DNA of 64,000 nt from JAWVFM01 sp963843315 (GCA_963843315.1 CAWJJU010000003.1:1-64000), one strand, 5' to 3'; counted from the stretch's first letter, positions 44,070 to 52,702 are shown. Translations and numbers: made by a program. Notes: a model not told the origin generated them from the sequence alone.

Positions 44070-45133
44070 GCTCTCGCAGCCTCGCCGAGGAGGGCGACGG
44101 CCTCGCCGGGGTCGTCGCCGACTGTGAGCCGGAAGCAATCGGCGGAGCGGGCGAGCTTCGCCGCCAGCCCGAGCGCCCCGTTCCAGCGGTCGGGCATCTG
44201 AAAGGTCGTGCTGGGCGCCAGCGCCAGGACGGCCGCGCCGGCACGGAGCGGTTCGAGCGCAGCCGTTGCCCCTGGGACGAGGCGCGGGCAGACGATCGCG
44301 CCCAGCGGCGCCGAGCGGCGCAGCCCCTTCGGCCGGACTGTCCCAAGCGCCACCACGGCCTTGCCGTCGTCCGCATCGTCGGGCGGCGTGGCGGTCGCCT
44401 CCAGCTCGGGAGCCCAGGCGAAGCTGCGCGGGTGGAGCTTGGCGGTCGCGAAGACGCTGTGGACGGATCCGTCGCCGGCGTCCGCGAGGACGTAGTCGTC
44501 GCCGAGATAGTCGAAGCCCGCTCCGAGGGCCACGACGGCGAGCGTGGACTTGCCCGAGCCGCCCGGACCCGCCAGGAGCACCGCCGGGCAGCCGGCCGGG
44601 GCGACGGCCGCGCCGTGCACGAGGCCGCGGTCGGGCGCCGAGGTCAGCCAGTGCAGCACGGTCCGAAGGGGCGCCGCGCGCTCCCACCACGCGAGTGCCG
44701 CCGGGTCCGGGATCGCCACCCAGCCGCGAGCGCGGCCGGCGTCGGCGACGCTCAGAAGCCCCGAGCCGGGCTGAACGCTGATGAGAGCATCGCCATGGCG
44801 ATGGTGGCTCTCCCGCAGCGCCGCCTCCGGGTGACCACCGCCGAGCTCGATCGCAACCGTCCGCGCGGCGAGGGCGGCCTGCTCGCCTGACCAGATCCGG
44901 ATCTTCGCCCGGGGCCGCCCCTCGGGTTCGGCGATGATGTGCGAGAACGCCGGCTCGAGCAGGTCGGCAGCCGCGGAATCCCCCATCTCCACCCGCAGCC
45001 GCGCGCGGCCGAGAACGAGGTCCGCCGTCGCCGGCGCCCCCCCGGCCTCGAAGCTCGCATCGAGCCGTGCGAAGAGACCCGCCAGGGATGAGACGCCTGC
45101 TTCGACGGCGCTCGATCCGGGCGAGCCCGTCAA
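44066..45133 (-). CDS. HPr-kinase-like P-loop protein
   Basis: A protein of 355 residues from TTG 45133 (TTGA overlap with the PqqD gene). The P-loop GPGGSGKSTLAV is at about residues 189-200, followed by GFDYLGDDYVLA at about 207-217, the HPr-kinase acidic pair. A poorly conserved N-terminal half (about 1-165) has RGLVHGAAV just ahead of the P-loop. Such proteins occur in lasso-peptide and related clusters, where some phosphorylate the peptide, and more widely beside PqqD-like genes. The substrate here is unknown. Confidence 0.8.
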   Translation of the reverse strand: MTGSPGSSAVEAGVSSLAGLFARLDASFEAGGAPATADLVLGRARLRVEMGDSAAADLLEPAFSHIIAEPEGRPRAKIRIWSGEQAALAARTVAIELGGGHPEAALRESHHRHGDALISVQPGSGLLSVADAGRARGWVAIPDPAALAWWERAAPLRTVLHWLTSAPDRGLVHGAAVAPAGCPAVLLAGPGGSGKSTLAVVALGAGFDYLGDDYVLADAGDGSVHSVFATAKLHPRSFAWAPELEATATPPDDADDGKAVVALGTVRPKGLRRSAPLGAIVCPRLVPGATAALEPLRAGAAVLALAPSTTFQMPDRWNGALGLAAKLARSADCFRLTVGDDPGEAVALLGEAARA

Positions 45134-45558
45134 GCCGCGGGGGGCGGCGCCGGCCAGCCGGCCGCGCCAACCTCGTGGATCGGATCGACCAGGAGGAAGT
45201 CCTGCATGTCGTCGTAGCGCTCCAGCACGGGCTCCTCATAGGAAGCGGGATCGCCCAGCGACGCGGGAAGTGGTGGGACCGGGCTCTCAGGGTCGGCCTC
45301 GATCACCCGCTCGGCGACCAGGCGCCCGAGCAGGGTCTTCACGGCGCGCTCGATCTCGGCGTCGCGGCCGCGATAGCGGATGCGAAGGGCTTCCACGACG
45401 CCTGCCTCGTCGCGGCCGGTCGCGAGCAGGGCCCAGATTTCGGGCGCGCACCCACGCAGGCTGAAGTAGGTCCCAGCCTCGAGCTGAATGATGATGACCT
45501 CCCCGTCGACGAGCTCGTGCACGACCTTCCCGGGGATTGGCCTGTAGCCGGCGCCCAC
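45130..45558 (-). CDS. PqqD-like peptide-binding protein with conserved-looking C-terminal tail
   Basis: A protein of 142 residues from GTG 45558, with a TAACCT -10 located 8 bases upstream. Residues 1-88 form a PqqD/RRE winged-helix fold: VVHELVDGEVIIIQLEAGTY, FSLRGCAPEIWALL, LLGRLVAERVIEAD. Residues 89-106 are a Pro-rich linker. Residues 107-136 form a tail with YEEPVLERYDDM, then QDFLLVDPIHEV and GWP, which looks like a constrained motif rather than random C-terminus. PqqD domains bind leader peptides for modification enzymes. No radical SAM enzyme is nearby. The tail could be a docking site or even a modified segment. It is the first of five genes linked by 4-base overlaps. Confidence 0.82.
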   Translation of the reverse strand: MGAGYRPIPGKVVHELVDGEVIIIQLEAGTYFSLRGCAPEIWALLATGRDEAGVVEALRIRYRGRDAEIERAVKTLLGRLVAERVIEADPESPVPPLPASLGDPASYEEPVLERYDDMQDFLLVDPIHEVGAAGWPAPPPAA

Positions 45559-45566
45559 GCGAGACG

Positions 45567-45572
45567 AGGTTA
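45567..45572 (-). promoter_or_regulatory. -10 hexamer TAACCT, leaderless-type, upstream of pqqD-like gene
   Basis: On the minus strand TAACCT is 8 bases before GTG 45558. It suggests that the PqqD-HPrK-GT2-ABC-NTase block can be transcribed apart from the secreted-protein gene. Confidence 0.45.
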
Positions 45573-45583
45573 CCGGTGGGCCG

Positions 45584-45970
45584 CTACGGAGCGGCGATCG
45601 GCTTCGAGATGTCGTGCTCGCAGACGTAGGTGGTGCCGGCGGCCCCCTCCTTGCGCTTGGCCACGCTCGCGTAGTAGTGAGCGGTGCCCTCGCCCTGGAA
45701 GTGGATCCTCCAACGGCCCTGGTTGCCCGTCTTGTCCTTGCCCACGACGTCGTTGTCCTGCTCGACGACGTGCAGCTTGACCTTGCGGTGGTCCTGACAC
45801 GCGGCGTTCTTCGACTTGACCTTGCCGGAGAACACCGGGGCGGTCTTGGTGATCGTGACCTTGGAGCTGATGTGGACCGTATGGGTCGCCGTGGCGATCC
45901 CGACTCCCGCGCCCAGCACGACCGCGGCCGCGCCCGCGAGCGCAAACCGCATCCTGATGCTGTTCCTCAT
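45584..45970 (-). CDS. Small secreted beta-rich protein (paralog of 39059-39424)
   Basis: A protein of 128 residues. The signal peptide (FALAGAAAVVLGAGVGIATA) is followed by APVFSGKVKSKNAACQDHRK, GRWRIHFQG, AHYYASVAKRK and YVCEHDISKP. The pattern matches the 121-residue paralog, with the same two Cys spaced similarly. An AGGAG ribosome site precedes the ATG. It lies 4 bases after the VOC gene stop and 25 bases before the PqqD start, all on one strand, so it may be part of the same transcript. The function is unknown. Confidence 0.75.
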   Translation of the reverse strand: MRNSIRMRFALAGAAAVVLGAGVGIATATHTVHISSKVTITKTAPVFSGKVKSKNAACQDHRKVKLHVVEQDNDVVGKDKTGNQGRWRIHFQGEGTAHYYASVAKRKEGAAGTTYVCEHDISKPIAAP

Positions 45971-45974
45971 TGAC

Positions 45975-46760
45975 TCACTCCTGCTCGTTGACCTGCATGA
46001 CGGCGAAGGCGGAGCCGTGAGGGTCCGTCATCACCGCGAACTTCCCGAACGGGATCTCGATGGGCCCGGCGGCAAGCGCGCCGCCGAGCTCCTTCGCCGT
46101 CTCGATGGTGGCGTCCGTGTTCTCGACCGCGAAGTAGACGAGCCAGTGGGGCGGAATCGAGTCGGGCATGGGAGTGTTGGCCATGTCCATCATCCCGCCG
46201 ATCCAGCTGCCGTCCGCTCGCTGGAACGTCGTGTAGCCCACGTCGCTGTCCGCGCCAACCTCGGCCTTCCACCCGAATACCGCCGTGTAGAAGGCCGCCG
46301 CGGCGCCGGTGTCGCGCGTGTTCAGCTCGTTCCAGCACAGCGACACCGGCTCGTTCACGAGCTGGGCGCCGATCATGCTCTTGGGCTGCCAGATCCCCAG
46401 CGCGGCGCCGGCCGGGTCCATGAAGACCGCCATGCGGCCGAGGTCCATCACGTCCATCGGCCCGGCGAGCACGTTGCCGCCTGCCTCGCGGACCCTTGCC
46501 ACCGTGGCGTCGGCGTCCTCGACGTTGACGTAGGACGACCACACCGGCGGCTGGCCCTCCTGCATGAGCGGCATGACGCCGGCGACCGTCCTGCCGCCGG
46601 ACAGCGCCGTCCGGTAGCCGCCGGTCTGCTCCGCGTTCTCCGACTCGGGGACTTCCCAGCCGAAGAGGCCGCTGTAGAAGGCGACTGTCTCCTCCATGTC
46701 GGGCGTCGCAAGGTCCACCCACGACGGGGTCCCGGGGGCGTATTCGGTCATCTCGGACAT
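45975..46760 (-). CDS. VOC-superfamily protein, two glyoxalase-like domains
   Basis: A protein of 261 residues with two tandem VOC half-barrels: WVDLATPDMEETVAFYSGLF and CWNELNTRDTGAAAAFYTAV begin the repeats, and MAVFMDPAGAALGIWQP and FAVMTDPHGSAFAVMQV end them. This matches the CFP-30/32-like and YP-type VOC proteins common in actinobacteria, of unknown substrate. A strong ribosome site (AGGAGG) precedes ATG 46760. A minus-strand TAGGAT at 46813-46818 could be its -10, giving a normal leader. Confidence 0.85.
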   Translation of the reverse strand: MSEMTEYAPGTPSWVDLATPDMEETVAFYSGLFGWEVPESENAEQTGGYRTALSGGRTVAGVMPLMQEGQPPVWSSYVNVEDADATVARVREAGGNVLAGPMDVMDLGRMAVFMDPAGAALGIWQPKSMIGAQLVNEPVSLCWNELNTRDTGAAAAFYTAVFGWKAEVGADSDVGYTTFQRADGSWIGGMMDMANTPMPDSIPPHWLVYFAVENTDATIETAKELGGALAAGPIEIPFGKFAVMTDPHGSAFAVMQVNEQE

Positions 46761-46812
46761 GTCTTCCTCCTGCGGTTGGGGGCTTCGTGCCCTTCCCTGC
46801 GTGCGCCGTTCG

Positions 46813-46842
46813 ATCCTAGTCGAGCGGGCCTCTCGCTAAAAT
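46813..46842. promoter_or_regulatory. Divergent -10 elements between VOC and Rieske genes
   Basis: Minus-strand TAGGAT (46813-46818) faces the VOC gene and plus-strand TAAAAT (46837-46842) faces the Rieske gene, each leaving a leader of roughly 15 or more bases. Both are good -10 matches. Confidence 0.4.
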
Positions 46843-46865
46843 CCGACACCGGAACTAGGGAATAC

Positions 46866-47195
46866 GTGACGACGACCAGCGAGAACACCATCGACGTCTG
46901 CCCCCTCGCCGAGCTCGGCGAGGGCGAGATGCGCCTGATCGAGCTCGACGGCCGCAAGATCGGCGTCTTCCATTGCGGCGGCGGTGAGCTGTTCGCGATC
47001 GAGGACCGCTGCTCGCACGACGACGGCCCGCTCGCCGAGGGTGAGTTCGACGCGGCCGCCTGTACAGTGGAATGCCCCCGGCACGGGTCGCTCTTCGACC
47101 TGACCTCGGGACGTCCCAGGACCCTTCCGGCCTACCGCCCGGTCGAGACGTTCGACGTGACGGTGCAAGACGGAATCGTGAAGCTCGAGACCTGA
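46866..47195 (+). CDS. Rieske-type [2Fe-2S] ferredoxin of the suf locus
   Basis: A protein of 109 residues with one Rieske domain: cluster ligands Cys/His in EDRCSHDDGPL and in VECPRHGSLFDL. It has the small soluble NirD/BphF-type length. GTG 46866 is the first start that precedes the domain. In actinobacterial suf operons a Rieske ferredoxin often accompanies sufB-sufD, possibly as electron donor or regulator. The sufB start is 10 bases downstream behind GAGGAGG. Confidence 0.88.
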   Translation: MTTTSENTIDVCPLAELGEGEMRLIELDGRKIGVFHCGGGELFAIEDRCSHDDGPLAEGEFDAAACTVECPRHGSLFDLTSGRPRTLPAYRPVETFDVTVQDGIVKLET

Positions 47196-47205
47196 GGAGG
47201 CACCA

Positions 47206-48664
47206 ATGGCAACTCCCGACACAGTCGCACCGTCCGGCAAGCAGCTCACCGACGCCGAGAGCGCTCTGCGCGGAATCAACTCCGACTACAAGGAGAAGTT
47301 CGGCTTCCACGATCCCGAGACCGGCTACGCCTACAAGGCGCCCGAAGGGCCTCACCCGCGAGCTCGTCGCCTCGATCTCCGAGTACAAGAACGAGCCAGG
47401 CTGGATGCGCGACTTTCGCCTGAAGGCCTACGAGCACTACGAGAGCCGGCCGACCCCGATGTGGGGGGCCAATCTCGCCCAGATCGACTTCGACGACATC
47501 CACTACTTCGTCCGCGCCTCCGAGCGCCCCGAGCGCAGCTGGGACGACGTCCCCGAGGACATCAAGAACACCTTCGACAAGCTCGGCATCCCCGAGGCGG
47601 AGCGCAAGTTCCTCTCCGGCGTCGGCGCCCAGTACGAGTCCGAGAGCATCTACCACCAGATCGCCGAGGACCTCGAAAAGCAGGGCGTGATCTTCATGGA
47701 CATGGACACGGCCCTGCGCGAGCACGAGGACATCGTGCGCGAGTACTGGGCGACCGTGATCCCGCCCAACGACAACAAGCTGGCGGCGCTGAACTCCGCC
47801 GTGTGGTCCGGCGGCTCCTTCGTCTACGTGCCGAAGGGCGTGAAGGTGGACATGCCGCTGCAGGCCTACTTCCGGATCAACACGGAGAACATGGGCCAGT
47901 TCGAGCGCACGCTGATCATCGCCGAGGACAGCTCGGACGTGCACTACATCGAGGGCTGCACCGCGCCCGTCTACTCGACCGACTCGCTGCACTCGGCGGT
48001 CGTCGAGATCGTCGTCAAGGACAACGCCAGCGTCCGCTACACGACGGTCCAGAACTGGTCGACCAACGTCTACAACCTGGTCACCAAGCGCGCGGTCGCC
48101 TACGAGAACGCCCGCATGAGCTGGGTCGATGCCAACCTCGGTTCGAAGATCACGATGAAGTTCCCGTCGATCTACCTGCTCGGCGAGCGCGCCCACGGCG
48201 AGATCCTCTCGATCGCGTTCGCGGGCGCCGGCCAGCACCAGGACGCCGGCGGCAAGATCATCCACGGCGCCCCGAAGACGACGTCGTCGGTGTTCTCCAA
48301 GTCGATCTCCAAGGACGGCGGGCGGGGCTCGTTCCGCGGCCTCCTGGAGGTCGGCAAGGGCGCCACCGAGGCACGCTCCAAGGTGGTCTGCGACGCCCTG
48401 CTGCTCGACGAGCACTCGCGCTCCGACACCTACCCGACGATCCGCATCGACGAGAACGACGCCAACGTCGGCCACGAGGCCTCTGTCTCGAAGGTCGGCG
48501 AGGAGCAGCTGTTCTACCTCCAGGCCCACGGCCTCGACGAGGAGGAGGCGTCGAAGATGATCGTCAACGGCTTCATCGAGCCGATCACCAAGGAGCTGCC
48601 GATGGAGTACGCGGTGGAGATGAACCGCCTCATCGAATTGCAGATGGAAGGCAGCATTGGCTAG
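47206..48664 (+). CDS. sufB: SufB, Fe-S scaffold subunit, one frameshift
   Basis: About 485 residues. It begins at ATG 47206 (SDYKEKFGFHDPETGYAYKA). Near 47347 an apparent extra C in GGGCCTCACC shifts the frame; removing it gives APEGLTRELVASISEYK and the rest of SufB: PGWMRDFRLKAYEHY, WSGGSFVYVPKGVKVDMPLQ, VHYIEGCTAPVY, GKIIHGAPKT and DEHSRSDTYPTI. The total length is one base over a multiple of three, as expected for one insertion. SufB is normally essential, so a sequence error is the simplest explanation. Confidence 0.93.
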
Positions 48665-49850
48665 CTCCGGTCCCGAACCGGCCTGGCTCACGGAGAGGCG
48701 CCGCAAGGGCGCCTCTTTGGTGCAGGAGCTCCCCCTCCCCGACCACAAGACGAAGGGCTGGGAGTTCACCGACCTGAGCGGCGTCGACGTCGACGCCTTC
48801 GCGCCGGTGCCCGCCGCCGCCGGCTCGCTGGAGTCCGACGGCGACCCGGGCGTCGCCGTGGTCGGCTCGCTCGCCAGGCCGCGGCCAACCTCGGCGACGT
48901 GGTCGAGGGCGCGCTCGGCTCGGTCGTACTCACCCGAGGACCCGTTCGTGGCCCGCAACGAGGCCGCCTGGGACGACGGCCTGCTGGTCTACGTCCCGCG
49001 CGGCGAGCGCCTCGCGCAGCCGGCGCGGATCGAGGTCTCGGCCGGCGAGGGCGCCACGAGCTGGCGCACGCTCATCGTTCTCGAGGAGGGGGCCGAGGCC
49101 GAGGTCTGGGAGCGGTACTCGTCGTCGAACGGCGGCGGGGGCCTGCTGAACGGGGTCGTCGAGATCGTCCTCGGGGCGGGCGCGTCGCTTCGCTACGTAT
49201 CCGAGCAGGAGCTCTCCGAAAGCGACCTGATCTTCGCCACCCAGCGCGCGGAGCTCGGTCGCGACGCTTCGCTGGAGTGGATCGCGCTCGGCTTCGGCTC
49301 GGCCAGGGGCAAGGTCCGGATGGAGACCAAGCTCGCCGGCAGAGGCAGCTCGGCCCGGGTGACCGGCGCCTACGTCGGGCAGGGGCGCCAGCACCTCGAC
49401 TTCGACACCACGCAGGAGCACGCCGCGGAGAACACCTTCTCCGACCTCGCCTTCCGAGGCGTCCTCACCGACCGGGCCACGGCCGTGTGGCGCGGGATGA
49501 TCCGCGTCGATCCCGGCGCCCAGCAGACCGACGCGTTCCAGGAGAGCCGCAACCTTCTGCTGTCGTCGCGCGCTCACGCCGACGCCATCCCCGGCCTGGA
49601 GATCGAGGCCGACGACGTCCGCTGCACCCACGCCGCGGCCGTCGCGCAGGTCGACCCCGAGCAGCTCCACTACCTGCGCAGCCGGGGCCTCCCCCAGGCG
49701 CTCGCCGAGCGGCTGGTCATCGAGGGGTTCGTCGCCGAGCTGATCGAGCGCACGCCCGAGGGCGCCACCCGCGACGCCTTCGCCGAGGCGCTCGAGACGC
49801 GCCTGGGCGCAGGTGCTGCCAGCCGATCTGAGGCTAGCTCACCGCCTTGA
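48657..49850 (+). CDS. sufD: SufD, Fe-S scaffold subunit, with two compensating frameshifts
   Basis: About 397 residues. KGWEFTDLSGVDVDAF, VYVPRGERLAQPARIEV, LNGVVEIVLGAGASLRYV and QQTDAFQESRNLLLSSRAHA, then DVRCTHAAAVAQVDPEQLHYLRSRG are SufD hallmarks. Between about 48877 and 48925 the frame reads an atypical Arg/Ser/Pro-rich stretch, while another frame gives AAANLGDVVEGALGSVV, so two opposite indels bracket about 16 residues. TTG 48657 overlaps the sufB end. The 3' end overlaps the convergent DsbA-like gene by 17 bases. Confidence 0.9.
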   Translation: MASSGPEPAWLTERRRKGASLVQELPLPDHKTKGWEFTDLSGVDVDAFAPVPAAAGSLESDGDPGVAVVGSLARPRPTSATWSRARSARSYSPEDPFVARNEAAWDDGLLVYVPRGERLAQPARIEVSAGEGATSWRTLIVLEEGAEAEVWERYSSSNGGGGLLNGVVEIVLGAGASLRYVSEQELSESDLIFATQRAELGRDASLEWIALGFGSARGKVRMETKLAGRGSSARVTGAYVGQGRQHLDFDTTQEHAAENTFSDLAFRGVLTDRATAVWRGMIRVDPGAQQTDAFQESRNLLLSSRAHADAIPGLEIEADDVRCTHAAAVAQVDPEQLHYLRSRGLPQALAERLVIEGFVAELIERTPEGATRDAFAEALETRLGAGAASRSEASSPP

Positions 49851-50609
49851 TGGCCGCCTCGAGGTCGCGACTCGTCGGCGAGCCCGCGGCAGCAGCTTCT
49901 TGCCGCCCGGCCCGACCACCTGGATCGAGGGCGTGCCGGAGAGCCCCAGGCGCGTTCGCCTCGCTGTCGACCTTCGAGAGGACAGCCGGCCACTTCGAGT
50001 GAACTGCGGTCGCTGTTCCATTTGGTCGAGGTCGGGAACGCCCGCGCCCTTCGCGATCGCTGTCATGAAGTCGTCGGTGACGTAGCCCGAGTTCTCCTGG
50101 CCCTGGTTTCGGTAGAAGAGCTCCATGTAGTTGAAGAAGTGGTCCTGCTCGCCCGCGGCCAGCGCCGCCTCCGAAGCCGGCGTGGATTGCGGCCCGATGA
50201 TCACCCAGGGCTTGAACTCGTAGTTCGCCTGGCCGTCGTGGATCGGCCCGGAGATCAGCTGGGGCACGACGTCATTCGCGAAGTTCTGCGCACACCGGGC
50301 ACTGCGGGTCGCCGAACTCGACGACGGTGACCTTGGCGCTTGGGTCGCCCAGCAGCGTCCCCTGCTGGGGCACGCCCTTCAGCTGCTTCGCGACGACCGC
50401 TGCGCCCGACGATGTCCGTGGAGCTGCCGCCCGATGCCCCCGCCCGACTGGCTGACCGCGATCGCCACGCCCACGATCAGGGCGGCCAGGAAGAGCCCGC
50501 CGACCCCGAGCTGGGTCATCCGCTTGCGACGGGCCGCCGCGGCGGCCTCCTGCTCGCGAGCCAGGCGCTCCTGGCGCGCCTCCTCGCGCTGCTGCTTCCT
50601 ACTGGCCAT
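49834..50609 (-). CDS. DsbA-like thioredoxin-fold protein, several frameshifts
   Basis: A membrane-anchored disulfide oxidoreductase of about 255 residues, reconstructed across frames. The N-terminus has a charged helix (RKQQREEARQERLAREQEA) and a TM (LGVGGLFLAALIVGVAIAVS). Then VVAKQLKGVPQQGTLLGDPS and KVTVVEFGDPQCPVCAEF follow, with the redox CPVC. The next segment is FANDVVPQLISGPI to GVPDLDQM, and then LSGTPSIQVVGPGGKKLLP. Indels lie near 50405, 50285, 50015 and 49880-49940. Its start overlaps the VKOR gene by 11 bases, and VKOR would re-oxidise it. The pattern suggests sequence errors rather than decay. Confidence 0.8.
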
Positions 50610-51060
50610 GGCCGCCTTCCCCGATCAGCTCCGAGCCCGCGTATCCGAACGCGCGCATCGAGTTGACGATCAACGTGCTCGTCATGATCACGGCGCTCGC
50701 CACGCACCACTGGCAGATCGCGTCGATCACGAAGAGCTCCACATAGGTGAGGTACAGGCTAAAGCCGAAACCGATCAGGCTGCCGACGAAGCCCGCGAAG
50801 CGGCCCGGGTCGCCCCGGGTCAGCGCCGCCGCGAGGAGGATCACGTAGCCGGCGATTCCGAGCGCCGCGACGTTCACACCGAGAAGGTGCGAGTACTTGC
50901 TGTTCGCGACGGTCTCGCATCCGGTCCCGCCGGCGAGGCAGACGGGCGAGCCGCCGTTCGCATCGGCGATCGTGACGTAGATGGCGACGCCGATGCCGAC
51001 GAGCGCCAGGATCCCGGCGGCCCAGCGCAGCGCGTCCTCGGCCGGTAGGCGCCTGCTCAA
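50599..51060 (-). CDS. VKOR-family disulfide-generating membrane protein
   Basis: A protein of 153 residues with four or five TM helices. The loop cysteines are in SPVCLAGGTGCETVANSKYS and the active-site CxxC is VIDAICQWCVASAV, as in bacterial vitamin-K-epoxide-reductase homologs that take electrons from DsbA and pass them to quinone. Its TTG start overlaps the stop of the 54-residue peptide gene (TTGA). Together with the downstream DsbA-like gene it forms an extracytoplasmic disulfide-forming pair. Confidence 0.93.
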   Translation of the reverse strand: MSRRLPAEDALRWAAGILALVGIGVAIYVTIADANGGSPVCLAGGTGCETVANSKYSHLLGVNVAALGIAGYVILLAAALTRGDPGRFAGFVGSLIGFGFSLYLTYVELFVIDAICQWCVASAVIMTSTLIVNSMRAFGYAGSELIGEGGHGQ

Positions 51061-51221
51061 CCCGGGTCCTCGCGGTCGCTGCGGCTCTCCTCCTGGTCGT
51101 GCTCGCGGCGCTGGCGCATGGTCTCCCTGATCGTCGAGTACAGGACGATCACCATCGGCAGCGCGTAGAGCGGCATGAAGTACCAGTGCAGAAGGTGCGC
51201 CAGGGGCAGTGTCACGGTCAT
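51057..51221 (-). CDS. 54-residue membrane peptide between VKOR and the polytopic protein
   Basis: An open frame from ATG 51221: MTVTLPLAHLLHWY, then a hydrophobic helix (MPLYALPMVIVLYSTI) and a highly charged tail (RQRREHDQEESRSDREDPG). GAGGAGG lies 9 bases upstream, and its stop overlaps the VKOR TTG (TTGA), so it is almost certainly translated. One TM helix is predicted with a charged cytoplasmic tail. It may be a small subunit of the membrane protein encoded upstream. No family is recognised. Confidence 0.72.
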   Translation of the reverse strand: MTVTLPLAHLLHWYFMPLYALPMVIVLYSTIRETMRQRREHDQEESRSDREDPG

Positions 51222-51236
51222 CTCAGTATCGCCTCC

Positions 51237-52702
51237 TCACGCGTTCGACTGGGACAGCAGGAACAGGCCGAGGCTCGTGAACGCCACCATGACCAGCAGC
51301 ATCCAGCGCTGCGAGAGCCCGGCAAGCCGCGTGTCCTTGTAGACCACGAGCGCCTTGTCGTGGGCGAGGACGAGCGCCGTTACGTGCCCGGCGATCAGGG
51401 CCGCCACCTGGACGTACCAGACGGCGGTGGAGCTGATGACGCCGAAGTTGATCGGGCTCGTGCCGGCGCCGACAGGTTTCTCCGCAATGGCCCAAGGGGT
51501 CGGTGATCAGATATGTGAACTGCGCTTGCTCCTGGAAGACGACCAGGCTGAAGTAGTGGGCTGTTAGGTACGCGAGGGCGATGGGCACCAGCGAGTGGCC
51601 GAAGTCGATGCCGAGCTCGCGGACGGGGGGCGAGCCGCGGACCAGGTGCATGCCGCGGACGCCGAGCCAGTAGATGCCGGCGACGAAGGCCACCGTCAGC
51701 GAGCAGGAAGATCGACTCGTCGGTGCGCAGCGCCAGCGTCGAGCCGAAGCCGATGTCCAGCAGACGATGGCCAGGCCAGTAGATCGGGCTTGCCAGGAAG
51801 CCCTCCTGGGCGCCGTCGAACGTGGTGCCGCCGATGGTGACGATCACGAGCGCCACCGAGCCCGGCACGGCGTGCCCACCCCGGCAGGCCCGAGAGGAAT
51901 CGGCGCCGGCCCAGGCGCCCGTCGCGCACCTCCCACACCGACAGGCGGGAGAACATCTGAAGATAGGCCGAGAACGCCTCGCCGCGATCGGTCCAGGCCT
52001 CGATGCCGAACAGCGCCATTCCGGCTAGCGCGTAGATCGTGTAGGCCAGGGCGGCGATCGCAGCGGCGCGGGGCTCGACGCCAACGGCCTGGAAGCCGCT
52101 GCGTGCTGAACACCAACTCCAGCCAGATGAAGGCGAGCACGCCAATCGCGGCCGGCCAGCGACCCAGGGCCCTCCGGGTAGGTGAAGGGCGCTCGCGGCG
52201 CGCGCCCGGCGAACAGTCGCAGGACGCCGGCGACGGCCCTCGCGATCGCCCGCCAGGGGCTCAGCAGCCTGAAGACGTTCCCGAACAGGACGCTCAGCAC
52301 GACGAGCCCGAGCCACGCCGTCACGAAGAAGAACGTGAGCGAGAAGTTGAGGTCGGGGGTGCCCACGCCGTAGAGGCCCGACCAGATCCCCATCCCGAGC
52401 AAGAAGACGGAGACGGGGCCGCAGGCGGCCTGGGTCGCCGGACCGAGGGCGAGCCGCGACAGCCACGCGGCGGACGGGCGCCAGTCGCGCTCCTCGAAGC
52501 GGGCCTCGTGCCACGCGTACGTGAGCACGAAGAACGAGACGATCAGGACCAGCGAGGCGCCCCAGGCGAAGAGCCAGGCCGGGATCGGCAGGTCCTTCTT
52601 GCCGACGAGCGCATGGGCCTGCGCCGCCGCCGGCGCGAGCAGCGCGAGGGCTCCGGCGCAGAGGGCGACCCGGCCGGCCGCCCTCCTTCGCCTCGGGCTC
52701 AC
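51237..52702 (-). CDS. Polytopic membrane protein (fenitrothion-hydrolase-like annotation), several frameshifts
   Basis: GTG 52702 starts a signal-like helix (LCAGALALLAPAAAQAHALV), then KKDLPIPAWLFAWGASLVLI and about ten more TM helices. Clean stretches in different frames include LNFSLTFFFVTAWLGLVVLS, AIAALAYTIYALAGMALFGI, FDGAQEGFLASPIYW and ELGIDFGHSLVPIALAYLTA, and SQRWMLLVMVAFTSLGLFLL near the end. From memory, similar actinobacterial proteins are labelled fenitrothion hydrolase, a doubtful name. Indels lie near 52170, 52100, 51880, 51700 and 51480. The neighbouring cupredoxin points to a copper or redox role, by inference. Confidence 0.65.

Noticed and set aside
40583..45558. A classical lasso-peptide cluster
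   Set aside because: PqqD-like, HPrK-like and exporter genes fit, but the asparagine-synthetase-like cyclase, the transglutaminase-like leader peptidase and a precursor gene are missing.
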